NCBI GenBank assembly: GCA_017478965.1
Contig: JAFVCV010000039.1
Span: 62,001 to 126,000 of the forward strand
DNA length: 64,000 bases
DNA from: Ruminococcus sp.
GTDB taxonomy: Bacteria > Bacillota > Clostridia > Oscillospirales > Ruminococcaceae
Direction: 5' to 3'
The position numbers were made by a program, and so were the translations under genes. Positions 33,723 to 43,283 of the stretch are shown piece after piece. The notes under the pieces were generated by a model. It worked only from the letters and a program-made list of their open reading frames with translations. It did no database searches and was not told the DNA's origin. Position 1 is the stretch's first letter. Each line of letters starts with the position of its first letter.

Positions 33723-33795
33723 CTATCATAAACTAAAAAAAGACAGCCCCCTCAGGACCTCCCCCTTGTGCAGATTTTCGGCTTTTTGAAGTGTA

Positions 33796-33824
33796 TTGAC
33801 AATCGGGGGCAAAAATTGTATAAT
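33796..33824 (+). promoter_or_regulatory. Consensus sigma-A promoter of the 33.9-kb gene
   Basis: TTGACA (33796-33801), a 17-bp spacer and TATAAT (33819-33824), about 60 bp before the start. Both hexamers match the consensus exactly. Confidence 0.85.
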
Positions 33825-33883
33825 ATCTATAAATCTTGCCGGGCGGAAAGAGAAAAAGCAAACAAGGAAAGCGGGGAAAAGCG

Positions 33884-36181
33884 ATGTTTGACAAAGTGTA
33901 TTTTGACAGCCTCCAGCGGGGCAGCGAGCGTATGGCTTATCTGAAAAACTGTATCACAGAGGCCGATAACGGGCAGGACCATGCCCTGGGGCTGGAGCTG
34001 AGACACAGCTATATAGCGGAGTCTATTTTCGGGGACGATAATTTTTCAGCCATAATCATGTTCCCGGAATATGCGGCCCTTTATGATAAACACCCCGATC
34101 TTCACGACAGGTATTCATTTATGTTTGCCTATAAGTGGATCCTGGAGGACCTGGCAAATTTCCCGCAGGTGGGCCTTGATAAGGGCGAGGAGCTTTACGG
34201 GGACTTTTTCATGCGCTGTGAAAAGATGGGCTATTCTCCCAGGGTGGGATATATGAAAAAGGCCGAGTATCTTATCCCTATGGGAAAGGATACCGTTATG
34301 CCCCTGATGGAAAAATTCCGGGCTGCCGACAGTGATGAGCTCAGCGACGGGCGCTGTGACGAGATGTGCCTGGAGATAAAGATGCAGCTGGAGTTCGGTT
34401 CTGAGCAGCGGGCCGTTGAGCTCCTCAAAGAGCTTGACGACCAGGGACTTCGCAGCACCGAGGGCCACCAGAGGACCTACGGCGTACTCACTGAGCATTT
34501 CGCCCGCAGCGGCTGTGCTCCGGAGGCCGACCATTATGCCGACCTGATGTGGCCCATGATAAACGGACACAGCAACTATCTTATGGAGGTGGGCTTTTAC
34601 ATACTGACAAAGAGCATCACCGGACTCAGTGCAGGCCTGCGTGCCTTCCGCCGTCATGCGCCGATGTTCTTTGGCTGTAAGAACCCCAGGATGTGCTTTT
34701 ATTTTGCTGACGCCGCTCACAGGCTTTTTGAGAACTTCGCTTCTGTGAGCGAAACGGTGGAGCTGACTTTGCCCTCAGGCTGCGAGATCTATCAGAGGAG
34801 CGGGACCTACAGCACCGCCGAGCTTTCGGAATATTTCAGGAAGATAGCCCTGGGCATCGCCCAGCGGTTTGACGCTAAGTTCGGCACCGGATACTATATG
34901 GAAAAGGCTTTGCAGACCATGGTATCCGCTCCCGACGGAAAAGGGGCGCCGCAGGTGCAGACCGCCCACTTTACCCGTCCTGCCGACCCGGTGGTGCTTG
35001 CCATACCTTTCCCTGATACCGGCGCTTTCCCGGACAACGGCAGGATAGTCTCTCTCATCAGCAGCATAGACGGCTTTGAGTGCCGCTACACCAAGACCGC
35101 CGACGAGCTGGGCACCGTTAATATGGATATCGGCTTTGAGAACGGCGAGGAGCTGGATATGAACATTACCCCCATCTCCTATGACCAGATAAACTTCGGC
35201 TATGCTCCCCGATCTCTGCAATGCAGGCATTTTTTGCCGGAAGAGGTGATAGAGGAGTATGTGGGCGGGGGCGCCGGCCTGCTGATGGTGACGGCGATGC
35301 TCAGCCGTGGGCAGGAGGGCCGGGACCGTATAAGGCTTCTGAAGGCTGTGAATGCCCTTGATACCTGCGGCAGCCGGGTGGTACTCAACCTTGGCACCGC
35401 CCAGGCCTATGATATCGACTGGGTGAAGCTCCAGTCAGGCAGCAGCTCGCCGCTGATGCCTATGTATGATTTTACGGTAATGGTGGACGGTTCCACGGAG
35501 CCGGGGTATCTGGATATGCGGACTACTGGCCTTGGGGCCCTGGGAATGAGAGAGATCTCGGCCCTGAGGGTCAGGGAAGAGAACGCCGACGGAGTCTACC
35601 GCATACTCTGCCATATCGCTGAGTTCATCTCCCTTGGGGGAAGAATGAGGGACGCAGGAGAAAAGCAGGCCAGCGGGATAGTCTACGATAAGCGCAGGAT
35701 GATGGATATGCTCTGGTACCCCGCAGAGGAGCGGGTGGAGGACTGCGGTGAGGACGCCGCCGGGACTGCCCTGATCTGCTTTGACATAAGGGGCCGTGAG
35801 GTGGAGCTCAGCGACCTTGACAGCGACGAGCTGGAAAGGCTGGAGCTTAGAAAAGCCAATGTTTTTTATCAGCTGGACGAGAGAAAGTCCAGGGAGACCG
35901 TGGGCCTGGCCCTGAAAGCTTTCATCGAGGGCAGGCTGGAGGAACTGATAATAGGCTTTGACGTGGTGAAGGACGGACAGACCTACGGGGCTTATCTTTC
36001 GGCTGAGAGCTGTATGGGGGACACTATAGCGGGGACTTTAGTGAACGTCCCGGCAGAGTGCGGTCTTGAACAGGGAGACAGGGCTGAAACAGATATAAGA
36101 CAGGTGTTCTTCTGGCGGGCAGAAATGGAGGGCAGCTATATCATGCAGGACGAGGCCTTCCTGCTCGGACGGGAGAATTAA
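33884..36181 (+). CDS. Large cytoplasmic protein of unknown function
   Basis: I do not recognise this 765-aa protein with certainty. It has no signal peptide and no membrane segment. The N-terminal 300 residues look all-helical, like a TPR-type fold; the middle (about 370-640) and the C-terminal third look alpha/beta. The middle part and the final FFWRAEMEGSYIMQDEAF stretch recall DUF4026-type proteins, but this is weak. ATG at 33884 was chosen for the AAAGCGGGG site before it. It is transcribed alone from a consensus promoter and ends about 120 bp before the alpha-galactosidase gene. Confidence 0.75.
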   Translation: MFDKVYFDSLQRGSERMAYLKNCITEADNGQDHALGLELRHSYIAESIFGDDNFSAIIMFPEYAALYDKHPDLHDRYSFMFAYKWILEDLANFPQVGLDKGEELYGDFFMRCEKMGYSPRVGYMKKAEYLIPMGKDTVMPLMEKFRAADSDELSDGRCDEMCLEIKMQLEFGSEQRAVELLKELDDQGLRSTEGHQRTYGVLTEHFARSGCAPEADHYADLMWPMINGHSNYLMEVGFYILTKSITGLSAGLRAFRRHAPMFFGCKNPRMCFYFADAAHRLFENFASVSETVELTLPSGCEIYQRSGTYSTAELSEYFRKIALGIAQRFDAKFGTGYYMEKALQTMVSAPDGKGAPQVQTAHFTRPADPVVLAIPFPDTGAFPDNGRIVSLISSIDGFECRYTKTADELGTVNMDIGFENGEELDMNITPISYDQINFGYAPRSLQCRHFLPEEVIEEYVGGGAGLLMVTAMLSRGQEGRDRIRLLKAVNALDTCGSRVVLNLGTAQAYDIDWVKLQSGSSSPLMPMYDFTVMVDGSTEPGYLDMRTTGLGALGMREISALRVREENADGVYRILCHIAEFISLGGRMRDAGEKQASGIVYDKRRMMDMLWYPAEERVEDCGEDAAGTALICFDIRGREVELSDLDSDELERLELRKANVFYQLDERKSRETVGLALKAFIEGRLEELIIGFDVVKDGQTYGAYLSAESCMGDTIAGTLVNVPAECGLEQGDRAETDIRQVFFWRAEMEGSYIMQDEAFLLGREN

Positions 36182-36223
36182 CGGAAAATTAACATTAGAA
36201 CGTTTTCATCCTGAACGGGACGG

Positions 36224-36252
36224 TTGAAAAAAAGGCAGTTTTCTGCTAAAAT
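36224..36252 (+). promoter_or_regulatory. Sigma-A promoter of the alpha-galactosidase gene
   Basis: TTGAAA (36224-36229), a 17-bp spacer and TAAAAT (36247-36252), about 50 bp before the start. Confidence 0.6.
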
Positions 36253-36302
36253 AATAGCAAGGGACGGACTGCCCGGAATAACGATCAGAAGGAGTGCGGA
36301 AA

Positions 36303-38513
36303 ATGGGAATAAGCTATAACGAAGAAAGCAGGAGCTTCAAGCTCACAGCAAAGGACACTGTCTATATGCTGGCAGTGATAAACGGGGAGTATCTGGGCCA
36401 CGTCTATTACGGCAAAAAGGTCCCCGATGAACAGCTCAACTATCTTATGAGACTGGAGGAGAGCCCCTTTACCCCCGAAAGGAACAACAGGGACAGGGCG
36501 GTATATCTTGACACCACGCCCTTCGAGTACCCCTGTTTCGGCATAGGGGACTATAGAGAGAGCGCCCTGAAGGTCATGGACAGCGAGGGTATGTCTGCCT
36601 GCGACCTGAGGTATGTTTCTCACAGGATATATGAGGGCAAGCCTGCCCTGGAAGGCCTGCCGGCGACTTTTGCTACGGAGAAAAGCCCCGCAGAGACTCT
36701 GGAGATAACCATGGAGGACGCACACGAAAGGCTCACGGCGGTGCTGGTCTATACAGTCTTTGAGGAGCTTGACGTCATCACCAGGTCCGTAAGGTTCGTA
36801 AACGGCAATGACAAGCCTATCAAGCTCACCAGGGCGCTATCCGCCTGCGTGGAATTCGATACGGACAAGATGGATATGATAACTCTCAACGGCTCCTGGG
36901 CCAGGGAGAGACATATGGAAAGGTGCAGGCTTCATGTGGGCAAGCAGCTGATAGATTCCTGCCGGGGCGAGTCCTCTCACCAGAACAACCCGTTCGTGGC
37001 CCTGTGCGAGCATAACGCTGATGAAGACAGGGGAGAGGTCTATGGGTTCAACTTCGTTTATTCGGGCAATTTCGTGGCCGAGGCCGAGGTCACTCAGCAC
37101 GCCAAGACCAGATTTCTCATGGGCATAAATCCTCTTGACTTTGAATGGCTGTTAGAGCCGGGGGAGAGCTTCACGGCGCCGGAGGTGGTGATGGTCTACT
37201 CCGACAGCGGCCTTGGCAAGATGTCAAGGACCTTCCACGATCTTTACAGAGAAAACCTTATCAGAGGTGAATATAAGGACAGGAGAAGGCCCATACTTAT
37301 AAATAACTGGGAGGCTACCTATTTCGGTTTCACTTCGGAAAAGCTCCTTGATATCGCTAAGGAGGCCTCAAAGCTAGGCATAGAGATGCTGGTCATGGAT
37401 GACGGCTGGTTCGGTCATCGGGACAGCGACAATTCCTCCCTGGGGGACTGGTTCGTCTATGAGAAAAAGCTGGAGGGGGGACTTAGCGCCCTGGTGGAAA
37501 AGGTCAACGCCCTCGGCATGAAGTTCGGCATATGGTTCGAGCCTGAGATGGTGTCACCGGATTCAGAGCTTTATAAGGCTCACCCCGACTGGGCCATTCA
37601 GATAAAGGGCCGTGACCTGACTCTTTGCAGAGAGCAGTATGTGCTGGATTATTCACGCAAAGAAGTCAGGGACTATGTCTACGACATGATGAGGAAGATA
37701 CTGGATAATGCCAATATCGAGTATATCAAGTGGGACATGAACCGTCAGCTCACCGAGGTAGGCTCAAATGCCCTGCCTAAGGAAAGGCAGAGAGAACTGT
37801 GGCACAGGTATGTACTGGGCGTTTATGATCTGATGGGCAGGCTGACTTCTGACTATCCGCATATTCTTTTAGAGAACTGCTCCGGCGGCGGGGCCAGGTT
37901 CGATGCGGGTATGCTCTATTTCTCGCCGCAGATCTGGTGCTCTGATGATACCGACGCCATCGAAAGGCTGAAGATACAGCACGGCACCTCCATGTGCTAC
38001 CCCTGCTCGGCAATGGGCGCTCATGTTTCCGACTGCCCTAACCACACTGTAGGAAGGAACACGCCCTTTAAGACCAGGGGCCATGTGGCAATGGTCGGCA
38101 CTTTCGGCTATGAGCTGGATGTTACCCATATCCCTCAGGAGGACAGGGACGCTATCCCCGGCCAGATAGAGGAATTCAAGAAGTATAACCCCCTGGTAAG
38201 GACCGGCGACCACTACAGGATCGGCAATATGTTCGAGGACAATACCTTTGATGCCTGGATGTTCGTGGCCAAGGACAAGAGCGAGGCTATGTTCGAGTTC
38301 GTGCAGGTCATGGGAAGGCCCAACCAGCGCTCCAGAAGGATACGCCTTAAAGGTCTTGATCCGGACGCTTATTACTATGAGGAGAGCAGGCCTGAGGAAA
38401 CCTTCTCAGGTGCGGCGCTGATGAACGCCGGCATCAATGTGGCCTGGATCTGGAACGGCGACGGCATCTATGGGGACTTCTCATCTAAGATACTTCACTT
38501 TGTGAGAAAGTAA
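36303..38513 (+). CDS. Alpha-galactosidase, glycoside hydrolase family 36
   Basis: A 736-aa cytoplasmic enzyme that removes terminal alpha-1,6-galactose from raffinose-family oligosaccharides or galactomannan fragments. The N-terminal beta-sandwich is followed by a TIM barrel. The nucleophile is Asp478 in KWDMNR and the acid/base is in SDDTD (547-551; D549 is the likely residue), after the ENCSGGGARFD motif. Length matches GH36. There is no signal peptide, so the substrate must be imported; no sugar transporter is adjacent. AAGGAG precedes ATG 36303. The next small gene begins immediately after the stop. Confidence 0.95.
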   Translation: MGISYNEESRSFKLTAKDTVYMLAVINGEYLGHVYYGKKVPDEQLNYLMRLEESPFTPERNNRDRAVYLDTTPFEYPCFGIGDYRESALKVMDSEGMSACDLRYVSHRIYEGKPALEGLPATFATEKSPAETLEITMEDAHERLTAVLVYTVFEELDVITRSVRFVNGNDKPIKLTRALSACVEFDTDKMDMITLNGSWARERHMERCRLHVGKQLIDSCRGESSHQNNPFVALCEHNADEDRGEVYGFNFVYSGNFVAEAEVTQHAKTRFLMGINPLDFEWLLEPGESFTAPEVVMVYSDSGLGKMSRTFHDLYRENLIRGEYKDRRRPILINNWEATYFGFTSEKLLDIAKEASKLGIEMLVMDDGWFGHRDSDNSSLGDWFVYEKKLEGGLSALVEKVNALGMKFGIWFEPEMVSPDSELYKAHPDWAIQIKGRDLTLCREQYVLDYSRKEVRDYVYDMMRKILDNANIEYIKWDMNRQLTEVGSNALPKERQRELWHRYVLGVYDLMGRLTSDYPHILLENCSGGGARFDAGMLYFSPQIWCSDDTDAIERLKIQHGTSMCYPCSAMGAHVSDCPNHTVGRNTPFKTRGHVAMVGTFGYELDVTHIPQEDRDAIPGQIEEFKKYNPLVRTGDHYRIGNMFEDNTFDAWMFVAKDKSEAMFEFVQVMGRPNQRSRRIRLKGLDPDAYYYEESRPEETFSGAALMNAGINVAWIWNGDGIYGDFSSKILHFVRK

Positions 38514-38514
38514 G

Positions 38515-38886
38515 GTGAGTGCCTTGCTGGACGGACTGCTGGTGATCGCTGCCGTGGCTGTCATATGCTTTGGACTGGTGAGGGCAAGGATAGGTGCGGT
38601 GAGGGCATTTTTCCTCAAATACAGCCCCGACGAGGTGGAAAGCTTTCTGAACGGCTATGAGAAAGAGGACTTTTCGGTAAGGGTGAAAAAGGCCTCAGGT
38701 GAGACGCTGCTGGTCTGCACCCTGCCATTGGGACGCCGCAGCGAGGTCATAATGGAACTTTCGCCGGAGAAGGCAGGCACCATAGTCACCGTCAGGCCCA
38801 AGTTCATACTTGATGACGGCAAAGGTACGGGGTCGAAGTGCTTTTCAAAGCTTTGTGCCCTGATGGAGGAGCTGGAGAAGGAATAG
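38515..38886 (+). CDS. Small membrane-anchored protein of unknown function
   Basis: A 123-aa product with one N-terminal hydrophobic segment (about 4-24) and a soluble alpha/beta-looking remainder. It starts with GTG one base after the alpha-galactosidase stop, so it is probably translated by coupling. I do not recognise a family. It ends in the 38947 terminator. Orientation of the soluble part is uncertain. Confidence 0.6.
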   Translation: MSALLDGLLVIAAVAVICFGLVRARIGAVRAFFLKYSPDEVESFLNGYEKEDFSVRVKKASGETLLVCTLPLGRRSEVIMELSPEKAGTIVTVRPKFILDDGKGTGSKCFSKLCALMEELEKE

Positions 38887-38946
38887 CTTTGTTATTCTGC
38901 ACCAGAACGGCGGATCGCTTTTGTGCATACATACGAATATTTGATC

Positions 38947-38983
38947 GCCCGGAAGGCACTTTGCAGCATTCCGGGCTTTTTTT
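38947..38983 (+). terminator. Terminator after the GH36 unit
   Basis: An 8-bp stem GCCCGGAA with TTCCGGGC and a 14-nt loop is followed by seven T. Confidence 0.85.
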
Positions 38984-39038
38984 CACACTTATATTATGAC
39001 GGACGTCAAAACCGGGGAAAGAGAGCGGGGTAGAGAAA

Positions 39039-39584
39039 TTGAACAGGAGGACCAGGGCCGGGCTTGTGGAGAGGGCGGTGAAAGGGGACGCCAAAGCCTT
39101 CGCAGAGCTGTATTCAGGCATATATAAAAAGCTTTATTACTATGCCCTGGCCAACCTGGGCAGCAGCGAGGACGCCGCAGATGCAGTGCAGGACGCTGTA
39201 CTTGACGCATTCGACAGCATAGGCGGGCTGAAAAACGCCGCCGCCTTCGACAGCTGGCTGTTCAGTATACTCAGCGCCCGGATAAAGCGGAAACAGGCGG
39301 AATATGTCCAGGGCAGGAATTTCGGAGCAGAGCTGGGGGAGGGGAAAGAAAATGACCTTCCCGCCGAGGACGGAGCCTTCAGCCAGTGTGAGATAGTAGA
39401 GGGGTTTTCGCAGCTGGAGGAGAAACAGCGGCTTTGTCTGAGCCTTTACACCATAGGGGGATACAGGACCGGGGAGATAGCCGAGATGACCGGCCTCAGG
39501 CCCTCGACCGTAAGGTCCCTGATCTCCAGGGGACGAAAAAAGCTCAGAGAGATACTTGATATCAAAAAGGAGGTGAAAAAATGA
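39039..39584 (+). CDS. ECF-type RNA polymerase sigma factor
   Basis: A 181-aa sigma-70-family protein with region 2 (about 20-85, including SSEDAADAVQDAVLDAF) and region 4 (about 125-175, ending in a helix-turn-helix RTGEIAEMTGLRPSTVRSLI). It starts with TTG at 39039 with GCGGGG before it; no ATG fits. Its last four bases overlap the start of the next gene, a membrane protein that probably acts as its regulator. It is not closely similar to the ECF factor at 19.7 kb, so the two likely answer different signals. Confidence 0.85.
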   Translation: MNRRTRAGLVERAVKGDAKAFAELYSGIYKKLYYYALANLGSSEDAADAVQDAVLDAFDSIGGLKNAAAFDSWLFSILSARIKRKQAEYVQGRNFGAELGEGKENDLPAEDGAFSQCEIVEGFSQLEEKQRLCLSLYTIGGYRTGEIAEMTGLRPSTVRSLISRGRKKLREILDIKKEVKK

Positions 39585-42139
39585 GAAGAAATATCATCAG
39601 CAGGCTGGAGGAGGAGAACAGCATACCCGAGAGGCTCTCTCCCGAAAATATCCGGGCAATGCTGGAGAAAAGACTTCCCGGGCCTATCATAGGCGCAAAG
39701 CTGAACGAGGTCAGACTCAACGGCAGAAAACAGGGACTTCTCAGGGCGGCGGCCGCAGCGGCGGTCATGGTCATAGCCTTCGGAGGTCTGGCCATTTCCG
39801 GTATGGACAGGCAAACAACTCCTGCGCCCAACTCTCCCGCAGCAGAGGAAAGCGTGAGGATAGCTGACACACAGGGGCTTTCAGGACTGAGAGGGGCCAC
39901 GTACAACTCTCTCTACAACTATCTGAAAGGCTCAGTCAGCGAGAGCCATTCCTACCGTGACGGGCCGGACAATGCCTATATCCTCACAGCCGACGATAAG
40001 CTTGACGTTGATGATGAGACTGAGATCGCAAGACAGTTTCGTGACTATTACGACAGGTACACGGTCGATGCGGAGATGAAGTCTGTAAGGGTCGTTACCC
40101 AGAAGGGCTTTGACTCTCCCGAGGTCGATATGAGCCTTCGGCCGGAGCTTGTAAAGAGCGACGGAAAAACTGTTTTTGTGGCAGGACTAAGCGATATCGC
40201 TGCCTATACCGCCGACGGCGACCACACCCGGCGCATAGAAAAGGACTTCTTCGAGGGGACCTATTTCAGAAACACCATGGGTCAGAATGCTGCCTTCCAA
40301 GCAAAAAACCACACCCTCAAGCCATATATAATAGGTATGTACCTCAAGGATGAGGTGCTCACGGTCCTTTTTGATTTCCATAATGTGGAGGAGATGGACA
40401 CAAAGCTGGTGGTGACGGAATACTGCGGTATCTGCGCCTTTGACGTCAGCAATGCTGATGATATTTCTCTCATCTATGAATTTGAGCAGCCTGGCACCCT
40501 CAAAGGATCCGGGCTGACGGAGGACGGCAGCCTTGCTATAGTCTCGGAATATTTTAACGGGAAAAGGCGGCTCTCACATTTCGTGTCCTACAAGGAGGGC
40601 GAAGTTCCCGCCTTCGCACCCTTCCTGTTCGACTGCGGCAGTGTGGAGCCGGTCCCGGAGGACAGTATCTATATAGCCAACAAAAATGAGAACAGCGCCA
40701 TGACCTATATGAGCAGCTTTTCGTTGAGCACCGGCAGAGCGGAAAGGACCGGGACCCTGCTTATGACCTGTTTCTGCGAGAGCCTTGTCACCGCAGGGGA
40801 CAGCTTTTATTTGTGCAACACCTATCTGGGTAAAAAGGAGGATGAAAGGGTCGAGAGCTTTGGGGACGGCTATGCCACCTATTACGCCGACCCCCAGTCG
40901 CATATCATTAGGGCCGACTACGGCGATAAGGACAGAGGCATCGCCATCACAGCTGCCAAATACCCCGACAGCATTTTCGGCACCTTCTTGACTGACTGCA
41001 GCATGGAGGAGGGCAGGCTCTACCTTTGCAGCAGCGACGGCGCCGTGTATGTTTTTGATAAGGACCTTGAAGAGCTGACGGATCTTAACGGCTATGACAG
41101 CGCCTATAACTCCACAGGCTTTAATATGGGGATAATGAAGAAGATCGAAGAAGACCAGATCTATGTCGGTTATACTTCAGGAATACCGGTGCTGGACGGG
41201 TCAGATGTATACTACTTCGACTGCTATGACGACGGCACGCTGGGCCTTTCCGCAGGCGGGGGGTGCGTATGCCGGTGCATGGTAGACCTGAGCGACCCCG
41301 ATAAGCCTGATGTGACCTATTACGACCTTGATGGCAGGTCACAGTCTGATGCCCCGGCACTGGAGGGAGACTTATCCAGTTTCTGGTATGGCAGAACTCT
41401 CTTCACCGACCTGGTAAAGATGAGCAATAAGGAATACCTCTCTGTTTACGTACAGCCTAAAGAGAACTATGAAGATCTGGGTGAGGAAGATAATTTATAT
41501 GAAAGATATCTGGCTCTCAGGTCACTTGACCCTGAGGACAGCTTTACCTATACGGATCATCTCAACTATGGCGACGAGGAACACGGTATGGGGAAGATAA
41601 AGCCCCAGGAGAGCTACACCGCCCGGGCCGCAGGCATCAAGGACAGCATAAAGCTCAGTGACGATATGGCATTTTCTTCCATGACAACTGGCGGCGGAGG
41701 AAGTCTTGGCTTCTCTACCATGAGCCTTTACAGTAAAGATGCCGGTGCGGTCTTCATGCCGCATAAGGAGAAAACAGTATCCCAGCATGAGATAACGCAG
41801 GAGGAATACGAGGCCCTGACCTATGAGGATATGGGAAGGTTCTATGCCGAAACGGAAAACAACGAGGACGGTACCTTCACCACAAGGTACTATTATATAG
41901 ATGAGATAGAGATAAAAAACAGGTTCCGTGGCTACGGTGTCAGCGGCGGCAGGCTCACCGACCTGGGGGACTTCTCCGCAGGCACCTGGGTCATTTTCGA
42001 TGACAGGATCTCAGATGAGGTGAGCTTTGTGGGGACCTATTATAAAGACGGCTATCTCTACGCCTTTACCACAGCCACCATGGCAGTGACGGATATGGAA
42101 ACAGGAGAGACGGTTTTTGAGGACGGAGAAATGATGTAG
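39581..42139 (+). CDS. Membrane protein with large beta-propeller-like outer domain (ECF partner)
   Basis: An 852-aa protein: a cytoplasmic N-terminus of about 50 residues, one transmembrane helix (about 53-75), and an extracytoplasmic region of about 770 residues with repeating beta-strand units. It resembles the secreted beta-propeller family distantly related to WD-40 that accompanies clostridial ECF sigma factors. The short inner segment is where sigma binding would be expected. The ATG overlaps the sigma stop region by four bases, and AAAAGGAGGTG lies upstream, giving tight coupling. An envelope or ligand sensor role is inferred. Confidence 0.75.
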   Translation: MRRNIISRLEEENSIPERLSPENIRAMLEKRLPGPIIGAKLNEVRLNGRKQGLLRAAAAAAVMVIAFGGLAISGMDRQTTPAPNSPAAEESVRIADTQGLSGLRGATYNSLYNYLKGSVSESHSYRDGPDNAYILTADDKLDVDDETEIARQFRDYYDRYTVDAEMKSVRVVTQKGFDSPEVDMSLRPELVKSDGKTVFVAGLSDIAAYTADGDHTRRIEKDFFEGTYFRNTMGQNAAFQAKNHTLKPYIIGMYLKDEVLTVLFDFHNVEEMDTKLVVTEYCGICAFDVSNADDISLIYEFEQPGTLKGSGLTEDGSLAIVSEYFNGKRRLSHFVSYKEGEVPAFAPFLFDCGSVEPVPEDSIYIANKNENSAMTYMSSFSLSTGRAERTGTLLMTCFCESLVTAGDSFYLCNTYLGKKEDERVESFGDGYATYYADPQSHIIRADYGDKDRGIAITAAKYPDSIFGTFLTDCSMEEGRLYLCSSDGAVYVFDKDLEELTDLNGYDSAYNSTGFNMGIMKKIEEDQIYVGYTSGIPVLDGSDVYYFDCYDDGTLGLSAGGGCVCRCMVDLSDPDKPDVTYYDLDGRSQSDAPALEGDLSSFWYGRTLFTDLVKMSNKEYLSVYVQPKENYEDLGEEDNLYERYLALRSLDPEDSFTYTDHLNYGDEEHGMGKIKPQESYTARAAGIKDSIKLSDDMAFSSMTTGGGGSLGFSTMSLYSKDAGAVFMPHKEKTVSQHEITQEEYEALTYEDMGRFYAETENNEDGTFTTRYYYIDEIEIKNRFRGYGVSGGRLTDLGDFSAGTWVIFDDRISDEVSFVGTYYKDGYLYAFTTATMAVTDMETGETVFEDGEMM

Positions 42140-42158
42140 GACAAAGAACGCAATAAAA

Positions 42159-42196
42159 AACAGTCTGCCTTCCCGGATAGGGGAGGGCAGACTGTT
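42159..42196. terminator. Bidirectional terminator between the beta-propeller gene and spoVAC
   Basis: A 16-bp stem (42159-42174 with 42181-42196, one G-U pair) is flanked by A-rich sequence on the left and TTTGTTTT on the right; it serves the two convergent genes. Confidence 0.85.
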
Positions 42197-42200
42197 TGTT

Positions 42201-42662
42201 TTATAGGGTCGAGAGAAAATACACTGCTCCGTAGATAAAGCTGGCCAGAGTCCCGTAGAGTATCACCGGGCCGCAGATGACGAATATCTTCGAGCCAAGG
42301 CCAGTGACAAGGCCCTCGGTCTTGAATTCCAGGGCCGGTGCGGCTACGGAGTTGGCAAAGCCGGTTATGGGCACAAGGGTGCCCGCACCGGCCTGGGTGG
42401 CCAGCTTTTCGTAAAGCCCCAGTCCGGTCAGCAGGACCGATAAGGCGACCAGCGTCACCGATACCGCCAGAGACGCATCGTCTTCGCCAAGCCCCGCAGC
42501 GCTGTAGATACTGCTGATGATCTGACCGATCAGGCAGATGGCTCCGCCGGTGAAAAATGCCTTTGCCACGTTTTTTGCCAGTGGACTGCTCTTGTCAGCG
42601 CTCTTATACATTCTTTCGTACTGCCGGCGGTCAATGCCGGTCTTTTCGACAAATCTATCCAT
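42201..42662 (-). CDS. spoVAC: Stage V sporulation protein AC homologue
   Basis: A 153-aa membrane protein with about four helices. The GLGLYEKLATQAGAGTLVPITGFANS stretch (split across two helices) and the ALEFKTEGLVTGLGSKIF stretch are SpoVAC signatures. In spore formers SpoVAC is part of the spore inner-membrane channel for dipicolinic acid, encoded with spoVAD and spoVAEB. Here it stands alone; neither partner is adjacent. GGAGCAGGAAAT precedes the ATG on the minus strand. Whether the host forms spores cannot be told from this gene. Confidence 0.9.
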   Translation of the reverse strand: MDRFVEKTGIDRRQYERMYKSADKSSPLAKNVAKAFFTGGAICLIGQIISSIYSAAGLGEDDASLAVSVTLVALSVLLTGLGLYEKLATQAGAGTLVPITGFANSVAAPALEFKTEGLVTGLGSKIFVICGPVILYGTLASFIYGAVYFLSTL

Positions 42663-42783
42663 TTCCTGCTCCTTTTTTACGAGAATTTATTAATAATATT
42701 TTACCACGGCTGAATATTTTTATACTTACCGATAATAAAATATTGATTAAATATGTACGAATGTAAAAATATGTAAATAAAAC

Positions 42784-42830
42784 TGTGTGAAAAGTAGATA
42801 AAATATGGAGTTAGAAAACGTTTAGTTTGT
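42784..42830 (+). repeat. 47-bp direct repeat, copy 1
   Basis: The segment from TGTGTGAAAAGTAGATAAAA to AAAACGTTTAGTTTGT matches 43200-43246 at 43 of 47 positions. It contains the palindrome AAACGTTT. It lies in a 742-bp stretch without a convincing gene (42663-43404). Confidence 0.85.
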
Positions 42831-43199
42831 AAGTTATCTACAAAACGCCGTTTATAATTGCTTAATAAACTTTCTGCAATTTCAGATCTTTATATCAAAA
42901 GCAGACTATTTGTAAAGACGATATGAACGAGTCGCATTTTTTTACAATGGAACTGTAGGAAAATGGTTGATATGACAGAAAACTTAACATTGTTTTGTGC
43001 ATATCGGCAATGAGCCTTTGCACGCTCACGCAGCACTGATTTTTCACGGCTCTGAGCAAGAGCATTTGCCGTCGCCGGGACACTGGGGGAAAAAACGTCC
43101 GGCACTGTCAGTATTCTATGTAAAAAGGTCTGTTTTTATGCAGGACAATAACAAATTATTTCCGAAATATATATAGATGGAATATATTTACAGCAAAAA
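42831..43199. other. Spacer between the two 47-bp repeats; no convincing gene
   Basis: This 369-bp spacer is AT-rich at both ends with a GC-richer core near 43005-43120. Short open frames exist on the minus strand (for example 42890-43105), but they lack good ribosome sites and any recognised family. The block flanked by near-identical repeats could be a non-autonomous repeat element or a degenerate insertion. Confidence 0.4.
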
Positions 43200-43246
43200 T
43201 GTGTGAAAAGTAAATAAAATACTGAGTCAGAAAACGTTTAGTTTGT
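43200..43246 (+). repeat. 47-bp direct repeat, copy 2
   Basis: Second copy, with four substitutions against 42784-42830. It ends about 37 bp before the -35 box of the padR promoter, so it could also serve as an upstream regulatory site. Confidence 0.85.
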
Positions 43247-43283
43247 GCAGGCCTACAAAGTCTGAATTTTTTGCAATATTGTA

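Noticed and set aside
42890-43105. 71-codon minus-strand frame in the padR upstream region
   Set aside because: No ribosome site and no recognised family; kept only as part of the repeat-flanked block.
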